From contig MHZX01000088.1 of assembly GCA_001828935.1 (NCBI GenBank), positions 16,566 through 53,072 on the forward strand: a DNA stretch of 36,507 nt. Direction: 5' to 3'. The stretch's first letter is position 1, and the number at the start of each line of letters is the position of its first letter. Source of the stretch: Rhodocyclales bacterium RIFCSPLOWO2_02_FULL_63_24. Its GTDB lineage: Bacteria; Pseudomonadota; Gammaproteobacteria; Burkholderiales; Rhodocyclaceae. The notes below the pieces were generated by a model. That model was not told the DNA's origin and made no database searches. It worked only from the letters and a program-made list of their open reading frames with translations. This document shows positions 14,394 through 23,078 of the stretch, in pieces. The translations under genes and the position numbers were made by a program.

Positions 14394-17300
14394 TTATTGG
14401 CTTACGTCGAGCACTACGACGCTGATGCGAGTGCGTTCCGCAGGGGTCAGGATGGCCTGCAACTCGCGTTCGACATCGGCGGCGGTGCGCGGCCTGGAGC
14501 CCGAAGGTGGGAAAGGCATGCCTTTGCCACCAAACCAGAGCACCACGTAGATGCCGTAACCGCCCGCCGCCGGGTCCTGGGCGTAACGGGTCAGTTGATT
14601 CCCGATGGCACGCCAAACGTCTGTGTGGCGGTCGCGCTTGATTTCCACCGGCACGATCCAGCGCCCGGAACGATAGGACACCCGGATGTCGGCCCGCCTG
14701 TCTTCGGCGAAATAGCCTTCCTTCTGCGCTTCGATGTCCATGGGCTGTAGCCTTGGGCGCAGCAGGTCGAGCAGGTAGTCCCGGCACTCGTTCTCCAATG
14801 CCGGTTCCGCGGACTCTCCTCCGATCCAGAAGCGGCGGTAGCCGTTGGTATCGCCGTGACGTAATGTCTTGCCGATTTCGTGCAGTTGTTCGGCGACCAG
14901 CGCTGCAAGGTCGGCGCAATTCGCCGGCTTGCCGTTTTTCAGGGCCTCGACAAGGGCCGCTGCCTCCGGTGCGCGGTAGTCGGCCTCGCGGCTGACCACG
15001 CGCTGGGATTCGATGGCATGGCGGATCTCGTTGCTCCACGCGGTGACGCGTTTGTCTTGCGACAGCGCTTCCAGTGCTTGCCGTGCGGCCAAGCCGGGCC
15101 GCCCGCCCAACTGGGAAATCAGATGTTCGACGTATCTGGCGGTTTCCTGCTCGGGACGGACCCAGCCGTCGAGATGTGTTTGCCGGGGCGAGATTGAAGG
15201 CGCCAGTAAGCGGACAAAGAGTTGGATCAGGCTCTCCGGCAGATCGTCATGCGCGGGTTGCTCGCCCCAGCGCGTGCGCAGGAAAGAGGCCAGCACGGCG
15301 GCCCGGGTCTGGCTGCTTCCCACATGGATTTCCAGGGCGGCGGCGTGCCGGTTTGGATCGATCAGCGTCGCGCATGCCAGCCACATCACACGCTGCCCGG
15401 CGTCCAGGCTGCCGAGTTTCAAGCGGGCATCCAGCAGCGGCAGCAAGGCCGGGCGCGCGTGGCGCAAGGTGGCGAGCAGCAAAACGTTGAGTTGGCGTAC
15501 CTGATTCTTTTTTATCCGGTGCGGCAGCGCCTGTAATAGGCGAGGCGCCGCCAAGGTCGCGACTGCTGTCCACTCTGGATCGTGGGCCAGCGCATGGAGG
15601 GAAGAGATGTGTTCGTGACCGGCCTTGAGCATGGGCGTCGCATAGGCCACCAAGGCATCCGCGACCAAAGCGGGACGCTCCCTCAGCAGCAGGCCGAGCC
15701 AGTCCGGTTGATCTCCCACATCGTAGGTGAAGCGGAACGCCAGCATGCGCAGCAGCAGGTCGTCGTCCAGCGCCAGGATGGATAGCGGGTCGTCTTGGTG
15801 GAGCAATTCCATGCCGACGAGGCAAGGACGGCGGATGTAGTGTTCACGTCCTTTTCGGGCCAGGTCCACGATGTCTGCTGTGGTCGGCAAGTCCATACGC
15901 GTTACGCAGCGGCGCAGGCCTATCAAGCTTGCTTCGACCAGCGCGGTATTTCCTTCGAACAACTTTTCCATGCGTTGCAACGGAGCCCCGTCTCGGGCGC
16001 CGGTGAAGGAGCCTTCGTGAGCACGCGCCAAGTCGTAATAGATACCGACGGGCGCGGTGCCTGCTTGGATGGCATCGATGTGATTGCGTAGTTGCTGCAG
16101 CCAGTCGGAGCGTTTGGCTTTGTCGGTTTCTCCTTGGTTGCGCTTGCGTTCGGCGTGTTTGAGGCGCCACTCAGCTACATCCTCGCGCAGCCAGGAGTCA
16201 AGCCAGGGTTGAAAGCGCGGCCGGGCTGCGCACCAGGAAGAGAGGCTATCGATGTTCAGTCGTTCCCATCCAAACTTTGAAACCAGGGACCGAACCGCCT
16301 TGTCGAAGAAGTGCCTGGCGCGTATGTCGGATATCTGGGATTCGGCTTGCGCCAGACACCATTCATCGAATCCTTCCGGATATGCCGCATCATAGATGCG
16401 CGCTTCCTGATCAAAGATTCGGTGCGGAAACTCCTCATCGCTCGGACACTGGTCCACGGCGTGGAGAATCAAGGCTTGATAGGACTTTGGGTGAGCAGTC
16501 AGCCACGCCACTATCCGCGCGGAATGCTTGACGTCTAGCCGTGAGCTCCGGTGCCGATCTAGCCCTGTGTCCAGCCACGCGGCAAGGCGCTTCACGTCGG
16601 GCTCATGAACCAATCGTTCCAGCGTGCTGGCGATCAGCTCTCCAATCACTCCCTGGAACAGATAGTCCCGCGACTCGTCCGACGGGAGCCAAGCAGCCGC
16701 CACAGCATCCAGCAGATTCGGCAATTGCTCGATGGGCGTACGGGCGACTACCTCCTGTTCCCAGAACATGAAATAGGAACCGATCAGCGATGGTTGCTTG
16801 AGTTGGTGTAGAAATGCGACGAGTTGCTCCGGGGTAATGAATCTCGGATACAACTCGCTCAGGAGATAGCCCAGCAGTTCGTCATCCGAGTCCTCCACCG
16901 TACTCTGGCGAATCGATTCCAGTAGCTCCAACAAAGGCGCCACGTTCTGACTGGAGCGTCGCCAGGCTTCCAGTGCGTGGCTTCGCAGGCCAGGCCAGTA
17001 GCCGGCGTCGCGCACAATGGTCCAGAGCGCCGGCTCCAGTTCGGGAATCGCCTCGCCGTGAATCAGCGCTTCAAGCACGCATTCGAGAAAAGCCTGGCTG
17101 GCCTCGTCGCGGGCCGGTGAATCCAGATAGGACCGCAGGGCGTCCGCCATGTCCCGCTTGCCCAACGCGCCAAACGGAGAACTGCGCCAATCGACATGGC
17201 GGAACCACGGATAGCGTTTTGCTTCGCCCTCCAATGCCCGCAATAGTTTCAATCGATCGGCAGTACCAAAGCCGGCGGCATCGCCATAGAGCAGTACGCC

Positions 17301-18398
17301 CAGCGGGTCCCGCTCGATCAATGTGTCGCGACAGGCGGAGCAATGCACGGCCAGCCAGGCATGCAGGCCCCGCAATCCCGCCACGACACCCCCGTCGGAA
17401 CCGCCCATCCAGGCCAAGACGCGGGCGAGCGGCAGCCCATGTTGCTGAATCCGCGTCGCCAGATGGCGTGCCGCCAGATACTCCGCAAACGTGCGATGTA
17501 TGGGGCGACGATGGTTGTCTTGCCCGTCGGCGACGAACAGCAGCGTTTGCACCGCTCGCTGCGACTTGGCCACGTCCGTGACGGACAGGTGGGCCAACGC
17601 CAGGTATGCGGCAGTCGCATTGCCGCTATCGAGTGCGACACCCTCCCGTCCCGACAGCAGCAGGACGGCGCACAGTTCGCCCGCGGCATTCAGCAGGTCG
17701 GCATCGGAAACGGCCTTGCCGCGCTTCGCGGCGCGATGCTCCGGGTTCGGCTCTTGCACGATTTTTTCGCAGGCCAGACGGTAGAGGTCGGCCCGAGTTT
17801 CCGGCCAGGAGGCGCCGTTGCCGACGGTGTCGGCGAGCAGCTTCAGGGTCAGGGGATTTCCCAGGAGATCGCCCAAGCCCTGCGTGTCGGCACGACGCAG
17901 AAAATCCTCACCGTCGATGACGCCTTGGTCTTGCAGAATGGCGAGACGCGCTGCCCGATCCAGATCATCCAGATGCAGCACCCGCAAGCCGGCGTCACCC
18001 GCCAGATATTCGAGCGCTACCCGGTCGCTGTCGCCCAGCCAGTCGGCTTCGCGACAGGAGATGCGGAATGGCGGAATATCCAATTCGGCGAGCCGGCGGC
18101 GGATGGCATCGAGTGGCTTGCGGCCATCGTCGGAACCCGCGCGCATTTCATCGAGGCCGTCGATAAACAGGGTCTTGTGCCGCCACTCCTGAGCAAGCGG
18201 CAATTCGATGAATTCACGCGCCCGAATCAAGGTTCCGTCGCACGCCGCCGCTTCCTGTTCGAACGCGGAGGACTTGCCGGCTCCGGGCTCCCCCAGCAGC
18301 ACGTAGGCATGCAAAGGGCGCAGATTCGACAGGGGCGTCGAATGCGCCCCGGCGTTGTCGTGGTAGCTACAGGTACGTGGAACCAGGTGGTTGCTCAC
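14394..18398 (-). CDS. NACHT-like STAND NTPase with C-terminal PD-(D/E)xK motif
   Basis: A 1334-aa protein. A P-loop NTPase domain opens the protein: Walker A GEPGAGKS (36-43), Walker B LFIDGLDE (77-84), SCREADW (114-120) and a NACHT-like LLGNPLTLKLLAD block. A very long helical, repeat-like region of about 900 residues follows. Near the end D1237, then E1252-I-K1254, and QLTRY (1268-1272) form a typical PD-(D/E)xK nuclease pattern. Proteins with this layout are bacterial STAND immune sensors, so recognition of phage and DNA cleavage is a fair inference, not shown. GTG at 18398 is the likely start because it overlaps the stop of the upstream ATPase gene as GTGA. It differs in having its NTPase at the very N-terminus. 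I do not recognise a named system. Confidence 0.85.
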   Translation of the reverse strand: MSNHLVPRTCSYHDNAGAHSTPLSNLRPLHAYVLLGEPGAGKSSAFEQEAAACDGTLIRAREFIELPLAQEWRHKTLFIDGLDEMRAGSDDGRKPLDAIRRRLAELDIPPFRISCREADWLGDSDRVALEYLAGDAGLRVLHLDDLDRAARLAILQDQGVIDGEDFLRRADTQGLGDLLGNPLTLKLLADTVGNGASWPETRADLYRLACEKIVQEPNPEHRAAKRGKAVSDADLLNAAGELCAVLLLSGREGVALDSGNATAAYLALAHLSVTDVAKSQRAVQTLLFVADGQDNHRRPIHRTFAEYLAARHLATRIQQHGLPLARVLAWMGGSDGGVVAGLRGLHAWLAVHCSACRDTLIERDPLGVLLYGDAAGFGTADRLKLLRALEGEAKRYPWFRHVDWRSSPFGALGKRDMADALRSYLDSPARDEASQAFLECVLEALIHGEAIPELEPALWTIVRDAGYWPGLRSHALEAWRRSSQNVAPLLELLESIRQSTVEDSDDELLGYLLSELYPRFITPEQLVAFLHQLKQPSLIGSYFMFWEQEVVARTPIEQLPNLLDAVAAAWLPSDESRDYLFQGVIGELIASTLERLVHEPDVKRLAAWLDTGLDRHRSSRLDVKHSARIVAWLTAHPKSYQALILHAVDQCPSDEEFPHRIFDQEARIYDAAYPEGFDEWCLAQAESQISDIRARHFFDKAVRSLVSKFGWERLNIDSLSSWCAARPRFQPWLDSWLREDVAEWRLKHAERKRNQGETDKAKRSDWLQQLRNHIDAIQAGTAPVGIYYDLARAHEGSFTGARDGAPLQRMEKLFEGNTALVEASLIGLRRCVTRMDLPTTADIVDLARKGREHYIRRPCLVGMELLHQDDPLSILALDDDLLLRMLAFRFTYDVGDQPDWLGLLLRERPALVADALVAYATPMLKAGHEHISSLHALAHDPEWTAVATLAAPRLLQALPHRIKKNQVRQLNVLLLATLRHARPALLPLLDARLKLGSLDAGQRVMWLACATLIDPNRHAAALEIHVGSSQTRAAVLASFLRTRWGEQPAHDDLPESLIQLFVRLLAPSISPRQTHLDGWVRPEQETARYVEHLISQLGGRPGLAARQALEALSQDKRVTAWSNEIRHAIESQRVVSREADYRAPEAAALVEALKNGKPANCADLAALVAEQLHEIGKTLRHGDTNGYRRFWIGGESAEPALENECRDYLLDLLRPRLQPMDIEAQKEGYFAEDRRADIRVSYRSGRWIVPVEIKRDRHTDVWRAIGNQLTRYAQDPAAGGYGIYVVLWFGGKGMPFPPSGSRPRTAADVERELQAILTPAERTRISVVVLDVSQ

Positions 18399-19666
18399 GA
18401 TTTTTCCGGTAGCCAGTGTTCGGCCGGGAACGAGAAGAACTCCGGCAGGGAAATACCGCCCTCGCCGACAACCAGTCGGCGGCATGGGCCAAAGGCTTTT
18501 TCGAATGCATCGAAGCCGCGCACATGGGCGCGTTTGCGGCCGCTCTTGACCTCGATTGCCGTCAACAACCGGCCCCGGGTCAGGACGAAATCGACCTCGT
18601 CGGAGCCGTCCGACCAGTAGTACAACTGGCAGTCGGGTACACCGGTGTTGAACAAATGGGCACCCACGGCGCTTTCCACCAAGCGGCCCCAGTGTGTCCG
18701 ATCCTGCCGGGCGGAGGCGAAATCCGCGCCGTTGGCCAAGGACATCATTGCCGTATTGAGGACCAGCAGCTTTGGGCTCGATCCACGTCGTCGCAGTTTG
18801 CTTCCCGTGTATTTCTGCAAGCCGGTCAGCAAGCCGGCCTGGGTCATCAGTTCCAGGTAGTGGGACAGGGTCAAGGTGTGGGCCTTCTCCCCGTCATCCT
18901 GGAGATGTGGCGCCATCTTGCTCAGGGCCAGGACTTGGCCCGAGTATTCGCAGCCGAGCTGGAACAACTGGCTTAGCAGCGCAGGTTTATCCACCCGGTT
19001 CAACAGCAGGATGTCCTTGCTGATGGCGGGATGGATCAAGGCATCTCTCACATAGCTACGCCATCGCGGCTCGTCCCTGACCCAGCATGCACTGCCAGGG
19101 TAACCACCGAAGTAGAGATAGTCGTCGAGCGCAAGCCCGAATGCATCGTGCATTTCGGGATAGCTCCAGTGGCTGACCATGGGAATCGGTTCGAACCGCC
19201 CCGCGAGACTTTCCCGCAGGCCTTTCTGCACCAGCAATGGAGACGATCCCAGCAACACCACGCGCAGATCGAGTCCTTCCATGCGGTCCGCATCCCAGAG
19301 GCCCTTGACCACTTCGGACCACTGGGGGATGGCCTGGATTTCGTCGATCGCGAGAATGAAGCCGTTCTCGTCCGCCTGCTTCGCCAGCCGCCGGGCCTCC
19401 TGCCATACCCGAACCAGCCAACTCGCGTCCCGGCGAACGCCTGGCGATTCCATGGTTTCATCCCGGGAAATGGACAAGGCGACGAAGCTTGGCTCCTCGC
19501 TCGCATCGGCACTTACGTATTTGCCGTGCTTGAAATGCCTCAGCGCTGCCTGCACGAGGGTCGTTTTGCCCACCTGCCGTGGTCCGGCCACGACTACCAG
19601 TCGATGAGCAGGCTCCGCCAGTCGCTGGACAAGAACGGTCAGGTGGGAACGTTGGAATTCAAGCAT
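18395..19666 (-). CDS. AAA ATPase of the AAA_14/DUF4143 family
   Basis: A 423-aa protein. Walker A is GPRQVGKTT (28-36) and Walker B is FILAIDE (103-109). The middle has SYPEMHDAFGLALDDYLYFG and YPGSACW, and the C-terminal DUF4143 part ends with D359-F-V-L ... E372-V-K374, a PD-(D/E)xK-like pattern. This family is widespread, strongly subject to transfer, and functionally obscure; some members are linked to defence or toxin-like behaviour. It is first in a two-gene operon with the NACHT-like gene. The ATG at 19666 lies inside a 46-bp palindrome, with no clear ribosome binding site. It may be a partner, regulator or second effector of the NACHT protein. Confidence 0.87.
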   Translation of the reverse strand: MLEFQRSHLTVLVQRLAEPAHRLVVVAGPRQVGKTTLVQAALRHFKHGKYVSADASEEPSFVALSISRDETMESPGVRRDASWLVRVWQEARRLAKQADENGFILAIDEIQAIPQWSEVVKGLWDADRMEGLDLRVVLLGSSPLLVQKGLRESLAGRFEPIPMVSHWSYPEMHDAFGLALDDYLYFGGYPGSACWVRDEPRWRSYVRDALIHPAISKDILLLNRVDKPALLSQLFQLGCEYSGQVLALSKMAPHLQDDGEKAHTLTLSHYLELMTQAGLLTGLQKYTGSKLRRRGSSPKLLVLNTAMMSLANGADFASARQDRTHWGRLVESAVGAHLFNTGVPDCQLYYWSDGSDEVDFVLTRGRLLTAIEVKSGRKRAHVRGFDAFEKAFGPCRRLVVGEGGISLPEFFSFPAEHWLPEKS

Positions 19667-19709
19667 GGGTTAAATCTATGAGTAAATTTGCTCATAAATT
19701 TAACCCATG
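19664..19709. promoter_or_regulatory. 46-bp near-perfect palindrome over the ATPase start codon
   Basis: The outer arms CATGGGTTAAAT (19664-19675) and ATTTAACCCATG (19698-19709) are perfect complements. The inside (TATGAG ... CTCATA) is also symmetric. Only two base pairs of 23 are mismatched. The site is AT-rich in a GC-rich genome and covers the start codon and the likely transcription start, which suits an operator for autoregulation. A hairpin in a longer transcript is the alternative. Confidence 0.7.
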
Positions 19710-19725
19710 TGTGAAAAATTCGCAA
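19697..19725 (-). promoter_or_regulatory. Possible promoter of the ATPase/NACHT operon
   Basis: On the minus strand TTGCGA (19725-19720) and TAAATT (19702-19697) are 17 bases apart. The -10 lies inside the 46-bp palindrome, so a protein bound there would block transcription. Both boxes match consensus at four of six positions only. Confidence 0.35.
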
Positions 19726-19726
19726 T

Positions 19727-19745
19727 AACAATGTGTTACATTGTT
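19727..19745. promoter_or_regulatory. Inverted repeat upstream of the ATPase promoter
   Basis: AACAATGT (19727-19734) and ACATTGTT (19738-19745) are perfect inverted copies around GTT. The site lies just upstream of the possible -35 box of the minus-strand operon, a place where an activator or repressor dimer could bind. Confidence 0.5.
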
Positions 19746-19834
19746 TTGCCTGCTTCCGCAGGCGCTTCGATTTCCGAACTCTAAGCTACTTCAAGGCAGG
19801 GAATAAGCAATCCGGTTTTTCTTGGTTCGCTGCG

Positions 19835-19866
19835 GAGGATGGACGCACTAGAGTGCCTCCATCCTC
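19835..19866 (+). other. Stem-loop in the leader of the sulfate-binding protein gene
   Basis: GAGGATGGA (19835-19843) pairs with TCCATCCTC (19858-19866), enclosing GCACT-AG-AGTGC. The stem ends 21 bases before the start codon. No T-run follows. It could affect mRNA stability or translation. Confidence 0.5.
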
Positions 19867-19887
19867 AACCACGCAAAGACTCCGACC

Positions 19888-20889
19888 ATGAAGCGCTCCC
19901 TGCTTCTGGCTGCACTGTTCGGCATTTCGCTGACGGCACAGGCCGCCGAGATCAATCTGCTCAACGTCTCCTACGATCCGACGCGCGAGCTCTACCAGGA
20001 CTTCAATGCCGCGTTTTCCCGGCATTGGCTGGCCAAGACCGGCGACAAGGTCGCCATCAAGCAGTCGCACGGCGGCGCCGGCAAGCAGGCGCGGGCGGTG
20101 ATCGACGGGCTGGAGGCCGACGTCGTGACGCTGGCTCTGGCCTACGACATCGACGCCATCGCCGAAAAGGCCAAGGCGCTGCCCCCCGACTGGCAAAAGC
20201 GCCTGCCGCACAATTCCGCGCCCTACACCTCGATCATCGTCTTCCTGGTGCGCAAGGGCAATCCCAAGGGCATCAAGGACTGGAACGACCTGGTCAAGCC
20301 CGGCATCGCCGTCATCACGCCGAATCCCAAGACCTCGGGTGGCGCGCGCTGGAACTACCTGGCGGCCTGGGCCTATGCGCTGAAGCAGCCGGGCGGCAGC
20401 GAGGCGACGGCGAAGGACTTCGTCGCCAGGCTGTTCGCCAATGTGCCGGTGCTGGATTCCGGAGCACGCGGCGCGACCACCACCTTCGTCGAGCGCGGCA
20501 TTGGCGATGTCCTGCTGGCCTGGGAAAACGAAGCCTACCTGGGGGTCAAGGAACTCGGCCCCGACAACGTGGAAATCGTCGTGCCATCGCTCTCGATCCT
20601 GGCCGAGCCGCCGGTCGCGGTGGTGGACAAGTTCGCCGACAAGCATGGCACGCGCAAGGTGGCCGAGGCCTACCTGAACCATCTCTACTTCGAGGAAGGC
20701 CAGGACATCGCCGGCAGGCACTATTACCGGCCGATCGACAAGAAGGTCGCGGCGAAATATGCCAAGACCTTCGCCCCGGTCAGGCTGATCACCATCGATG
20801 AAGTCTTCGGCGGCTGGCAGCAGGCGCAGAAGACCCATTTCGGCGACGGCGGCAGCTTCGACCAGATCTACCGGCCGGCGGCGCGCTGA
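19888..20889 (+). CDS. sbp: Periplasmic sulfate-binding protein of an ABC transporter
   Basis: A 333-aa solute-binding protein with a Sec signal peptide ([19 protein letters not shown], cleavage after residue 19). Family motifs are [13 protein letters not shown] at the mature N-terminus, [30 protein letters not shown], and [19 protein letters not shown], which together mark the Sbp/CysP sulfate or thiosulfate binders. Such proteins deliver the anion to CysTWA. No permease or ATPase gene lies beside it: azlCD follows after 102 bases and the defence operon diverges upstream, so it must work with a transporter encoded elsewhere. No strong ribosome binding site is visible; a stem-loop lies in the leader. 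Confidence 0.93.
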   Translation: MKRSLLLAALFGISLTAQAAEINLLNVSYDPTRELYQDFNAAFSRHWLAKTGDKVAIKQSHGGAGKQARAVIDGLEADVVTLALAYDIDAIAEKAKALPPDWQKRLPHNSAPYTSIIVFLVRKGNPKGIKDWNDLVKPGIAVITPNPKTSGGARWNYLAAWAYALKQPGGSEATAKDFVARLFANVPVLDSGARGATTTFVERGIGDVLLAWENEAYLGVKELGPDNVEIVVPSLSILAEPPVAVVDKFADKHGTRKVAEAYLNHLYFEEGQDIAGRHYYRPIDKKVAAKYAKTFAPVRLITIDEVFGGWQQAQKTHFGDGGSFDQIYRPAAR

Positions 20890-20921
20890 TTCGCCGCGGC
20901 CGGGCGGCGAGCCGGCGCGAA

Positions 20922-20944
20922 AGTCGGCGCCGGCGGGACGGCGA
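20922..20944 (+). repeat. 23-bp dispersed repeat, copy 2
   Basis: Identical over 23 bases to 14306-14328. It lies 33 bases after the sbp stop and 47 bases before the azlC start. Confidence 0.75.
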
Positions 20945-20991
20945 CGAGTATTCACATAAAATGCGGGGCGACTCTTTTTCGGTTTTTCGTC

Positions 20992-21699
20992 ATGCCCGCC
21001 TCATCGTTTCGCGAAGGTGCCCGCGAGGGCTTCCGCGCTTTCCTGCCATTGTCCGTCGGACTGATCCCCTGGGCGCTGGTCACCGGCATGGCCATGATCA
21101 GTACCGGCTTCACGCCCGCGCAGGCCATGGGCATGAACGTGATCGTCTTTGCCGGCACCGCCCAGCTCGGCACGCTGCCGCTGATCGGCATCGGCGCGCC
21201 GCTGTGGCTGATCGTGGTCACGGCGCTGGCGCTGAACCTGCGCTTCGTGATTTTCAGCGCGGCCGTTGCCCAGGGTTTTCGCGGCATCGGTACGCCGACG
21301 CGCTGGTTCGCGGGGCACTTGCTGACCGACGGCGTCTTCGCCTGCTGCCTGGAGAAGATGCTGAAGGTCGAGGATCCGCGCTGGCGGCTCGGCTACTACC
21401 TGGCGCCCTCGGTCTGGTCCTGGCTGCTGTGGCAGAGCTTTGCGCTGATCGGCGTGTTTGCCGCCGGCTCGATCCCGAAGCACTGGTCGCTGGAATTCAT
21501 GGCCACCATCGCCCTGCTGATGCTGCTGGTCCCACTTGCCAGGCAACGGCCGATGCTGGTCGCCGCCCTCAGCAGCGGCGCCACGGCGATAGCCCTGCGC
21601 GGCATGCCCTTGCGGCTCGGGCTGATCGTCGCCATCGTGGTCGGCATCCTTGCCGGCTTCGCCGCCGAACACTGGCACGCGAAGGGAGAAGCGCAATGA
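20992..21699 (+). CDS. azlC: AzlC-family branched-chain amino acid exporter subunit
   Basis: A 235-aa inner-membrane protein with about six to seven hydrophobic segments. Family marks are the N-terminal FREGAREGFRAFLPLSVGLIP, MNVIVFAGTAQLG and LNLRFVIFSAAVAQ. AzlC is the large subunit of the AzlCD exporter for branched-chain amino acids and analogues. The stop overlaps the azlD start as ATGA, so the two subunits are coupled. Substrate cannot be told from sequence. The frame starting at 20992 is chosen for its family match; a longer frame in another phase that ends at azlD is spurious upstream of 21696. Confidence 0.9.
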   Translation: MPASSFREGAREGFRAFLPLSVGLIPWALVTGMAMISTGFTPAQAMGMNVIVFAGTAQLGTLPLIGIGAPLWLIVVTALALNLRFVIFSAAVAQGFRGIGTPTRWFAGHLLTDGVFACCLEKMLKVEDPRWRLGYYLAPSVWSWLLWQSFALIGVFAAGSIPKHWSLEFMATIALLMLLVPLARQRPMLVAALSSGATAIALRGMPLRLGLIVAIVVGILAGFAAEHWHAKGEAQ

Positions 21700-22019
21700 G
21701 CGCCGAGGCGGGCTTGTGGCTCAGCTTCATCCTGATCGGCCTCGCTACCACGCTGCCGCGGGCCAGCTTCATCGTCCTCGGCAACCGTGTACGCCTGCCT
21801 TCCGTGGTGCAGCGCGCCCTGCGCTATGCCCCGGCCGCGGCGCTGGCGGCCATCGTGGCGCCCGACGTGCTGGTGGTCGGCGCCGACTTTGCGCCGCTGA
21901 ATCCGAAACTGGCGGGCGTGGTCGCCGCCGTTGCGGCGGCGACGTTTTCGCGTAACCCGTGGCTGCCCTTCATCGCCGGCATGACTGTGCTGCTCGGCTT
22001 GCGCGCGATGGGCGGCTAG
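21696..22019 (+). CDS. azlD: AzlD-family exporter small subunit
   Basis: A 107-aa membrane protein with about four hydrophobic segments, the usual size for AzlD. The conserved LATTLPRASFIVLGNRVRLP and the C-terminal TFSRNPWLPFIAGM fit the family. It is the small partner of AzlC in branched-chain amino acid export. The start is fixed by the ATGA overlap with azlC. It ends 15 bases from the convergent epd-type gene, with no terminator visible in the gap. Confidence 0.88.
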   Translation: MSAEAGLWLSFILIGLATTLPRASFIVLGNRVRLPSVVQRALRYAPAAALAAIVAPDVLVVGADFAPLNPKLAGVVAAVAAATFSRNPWLPFIAGMTVLLGLRAMGG

Positions 22020-22034
22020 GCGGGTTCGCGGCGC

Positions 22035-23066
22035 TCAGCGCGCGGGCAGGCGGCGGCCCCAGAACGCGGCCAGTTCCAGCATGCGGTTGGCGAAGCCCCA
22101 TTCGTTGTCGAACCAGATCAGCAGGTTGGCCAGCAGCGGGCCGCTCATCCGGGTCTGGGTCATGTCGATGATGGCTGAATAGGGACTGTGATTGAAGTCG
22201 ACTGAGGCATGGGGGTCGTCGGTGCACGCCAGTTGACCAGGAAAGCCGGCGTTCACGGCGCGGCGCAGGCAGGTGTTGATGTCGTCGGCGCTGGTCGGAC
22301 GGGTCAGGGTCAGCACCAGGTCGATGGCCGAGACATTGGCGACCGGGACGCGGATCGCCTTGGCTTCGACGCGCTCGGCGAGCCGCGGCAGCAGCCGCGC
22401 CACGCCGCGTGCAAGTCCGGTCGCGACCGGGATCATGGACTGCATCGCCGAGCGCGTGCGGCGCAGGTCGGCATGGTGATAGCCGTCTATCGGCGGCTGG
22501 TCGTTCATCACCGAGTGCAGCGTGGTCATCAGGGCGTGATCGATGCCGAATTCGGCGTCGAGGATGGACAGCACCGGCACGATCGCATTGGTGGTGCACG
22601 ACGCCGCGGAGACGAGCCGTTCGTCTCCCTTGAGCGATTCGTGGTTGCTGCCGAAGACGATGGTGCGATCGACGTCGCCGGCGCCGTGGCCGGGGTGCGA
22701 CAGCAGCAGGCGCGGACAGCCAGCCGCGACGAAGGCGTTCAGTTCCTGGCGCAACGCATAGCGGCCCGAGGCCTCGATCAGCAGATCGAGATCGAGCGCG
22801 CGCCAGTCCACGCCTCGCGGTTCATGGGCATGGGAGACGATGATCTCGTGGCGGTCGATGCGCAGATGGCCGTCGCGCACGTCCACCGCGCCCGGAAAGC
22901 GGCCGTGGGTCGAATCGAAGCGGGTCAGGTAGGCCATGCTTTCGATGTCCGCCGGTTCGTTGATCGCCACCACCGAAATTTCCTCGCGCAACGGAGACTC
23001 GTGCAGGGCTCGCAGAAAACAGCGGCCGATGCGACCGTAGCCGTTGATGGCGATGCGTAGCGGCAT
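22035..23066 (-). CDS. epd: Erythrose-4-phosphate dehydrogenase-like (GAPDH superfamily)
   Basis: A 343-aa NAD-dependent dehydrogenase. The Rossmann motif is NGYGRIGR (8-15), the catalytic cysteine is C157 in ASCTTN and the partner histidine is H184 in LHSVMNDQ. The sequence follows Epd rather than glycolytic GAPDH: VVAINEPAD at 33-40, LLSHPGHG, HSVMNDQPPIDGYHHADLRR and SVDFNHSPYSAIIDMTQTR. Epd makes 4-phosphoerythronate, the first step of the DXP-dependent pyridoxal phosphate pathway; NifS needs PLP, but no direct link is implied. A divergent GAPDH acting in glycolysis cannot be fully excluded. No pathway partners are adjacent. Confidence 0.8.
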   Translation of the reverse strand: MPLRIAINGYGRIGRCFLRALHESPLREEISVVAINEPADIESMAYLTRFDSTHGRFPGAVDVRDGHLRIDRHEIIVSHAHEPRGVDWRALDLDLLIEASGRYALRQELNAFVAAGCPRLLLSHPGHGAGDVDRTIVFGSNHESLKGDERLVSAASCTTNAIVPVLSILDAEFGIDHALMTTLHSVMNDQPPIDGYHHADLRRTRSAMQSMIPVATGLARGVARLLPRLAERVEAKAIRVPVANVSAIDLVLTLTRPTSADDINTCLRRAVNAGFPGQLACTDDPHASVDFNHSPYSAIIDMTQTRMSGPLLANLLIWFDNEWGFANRMLELAAFWGRRLPAR

Positions 23067-23078
23067 GGACGGTCGCGG

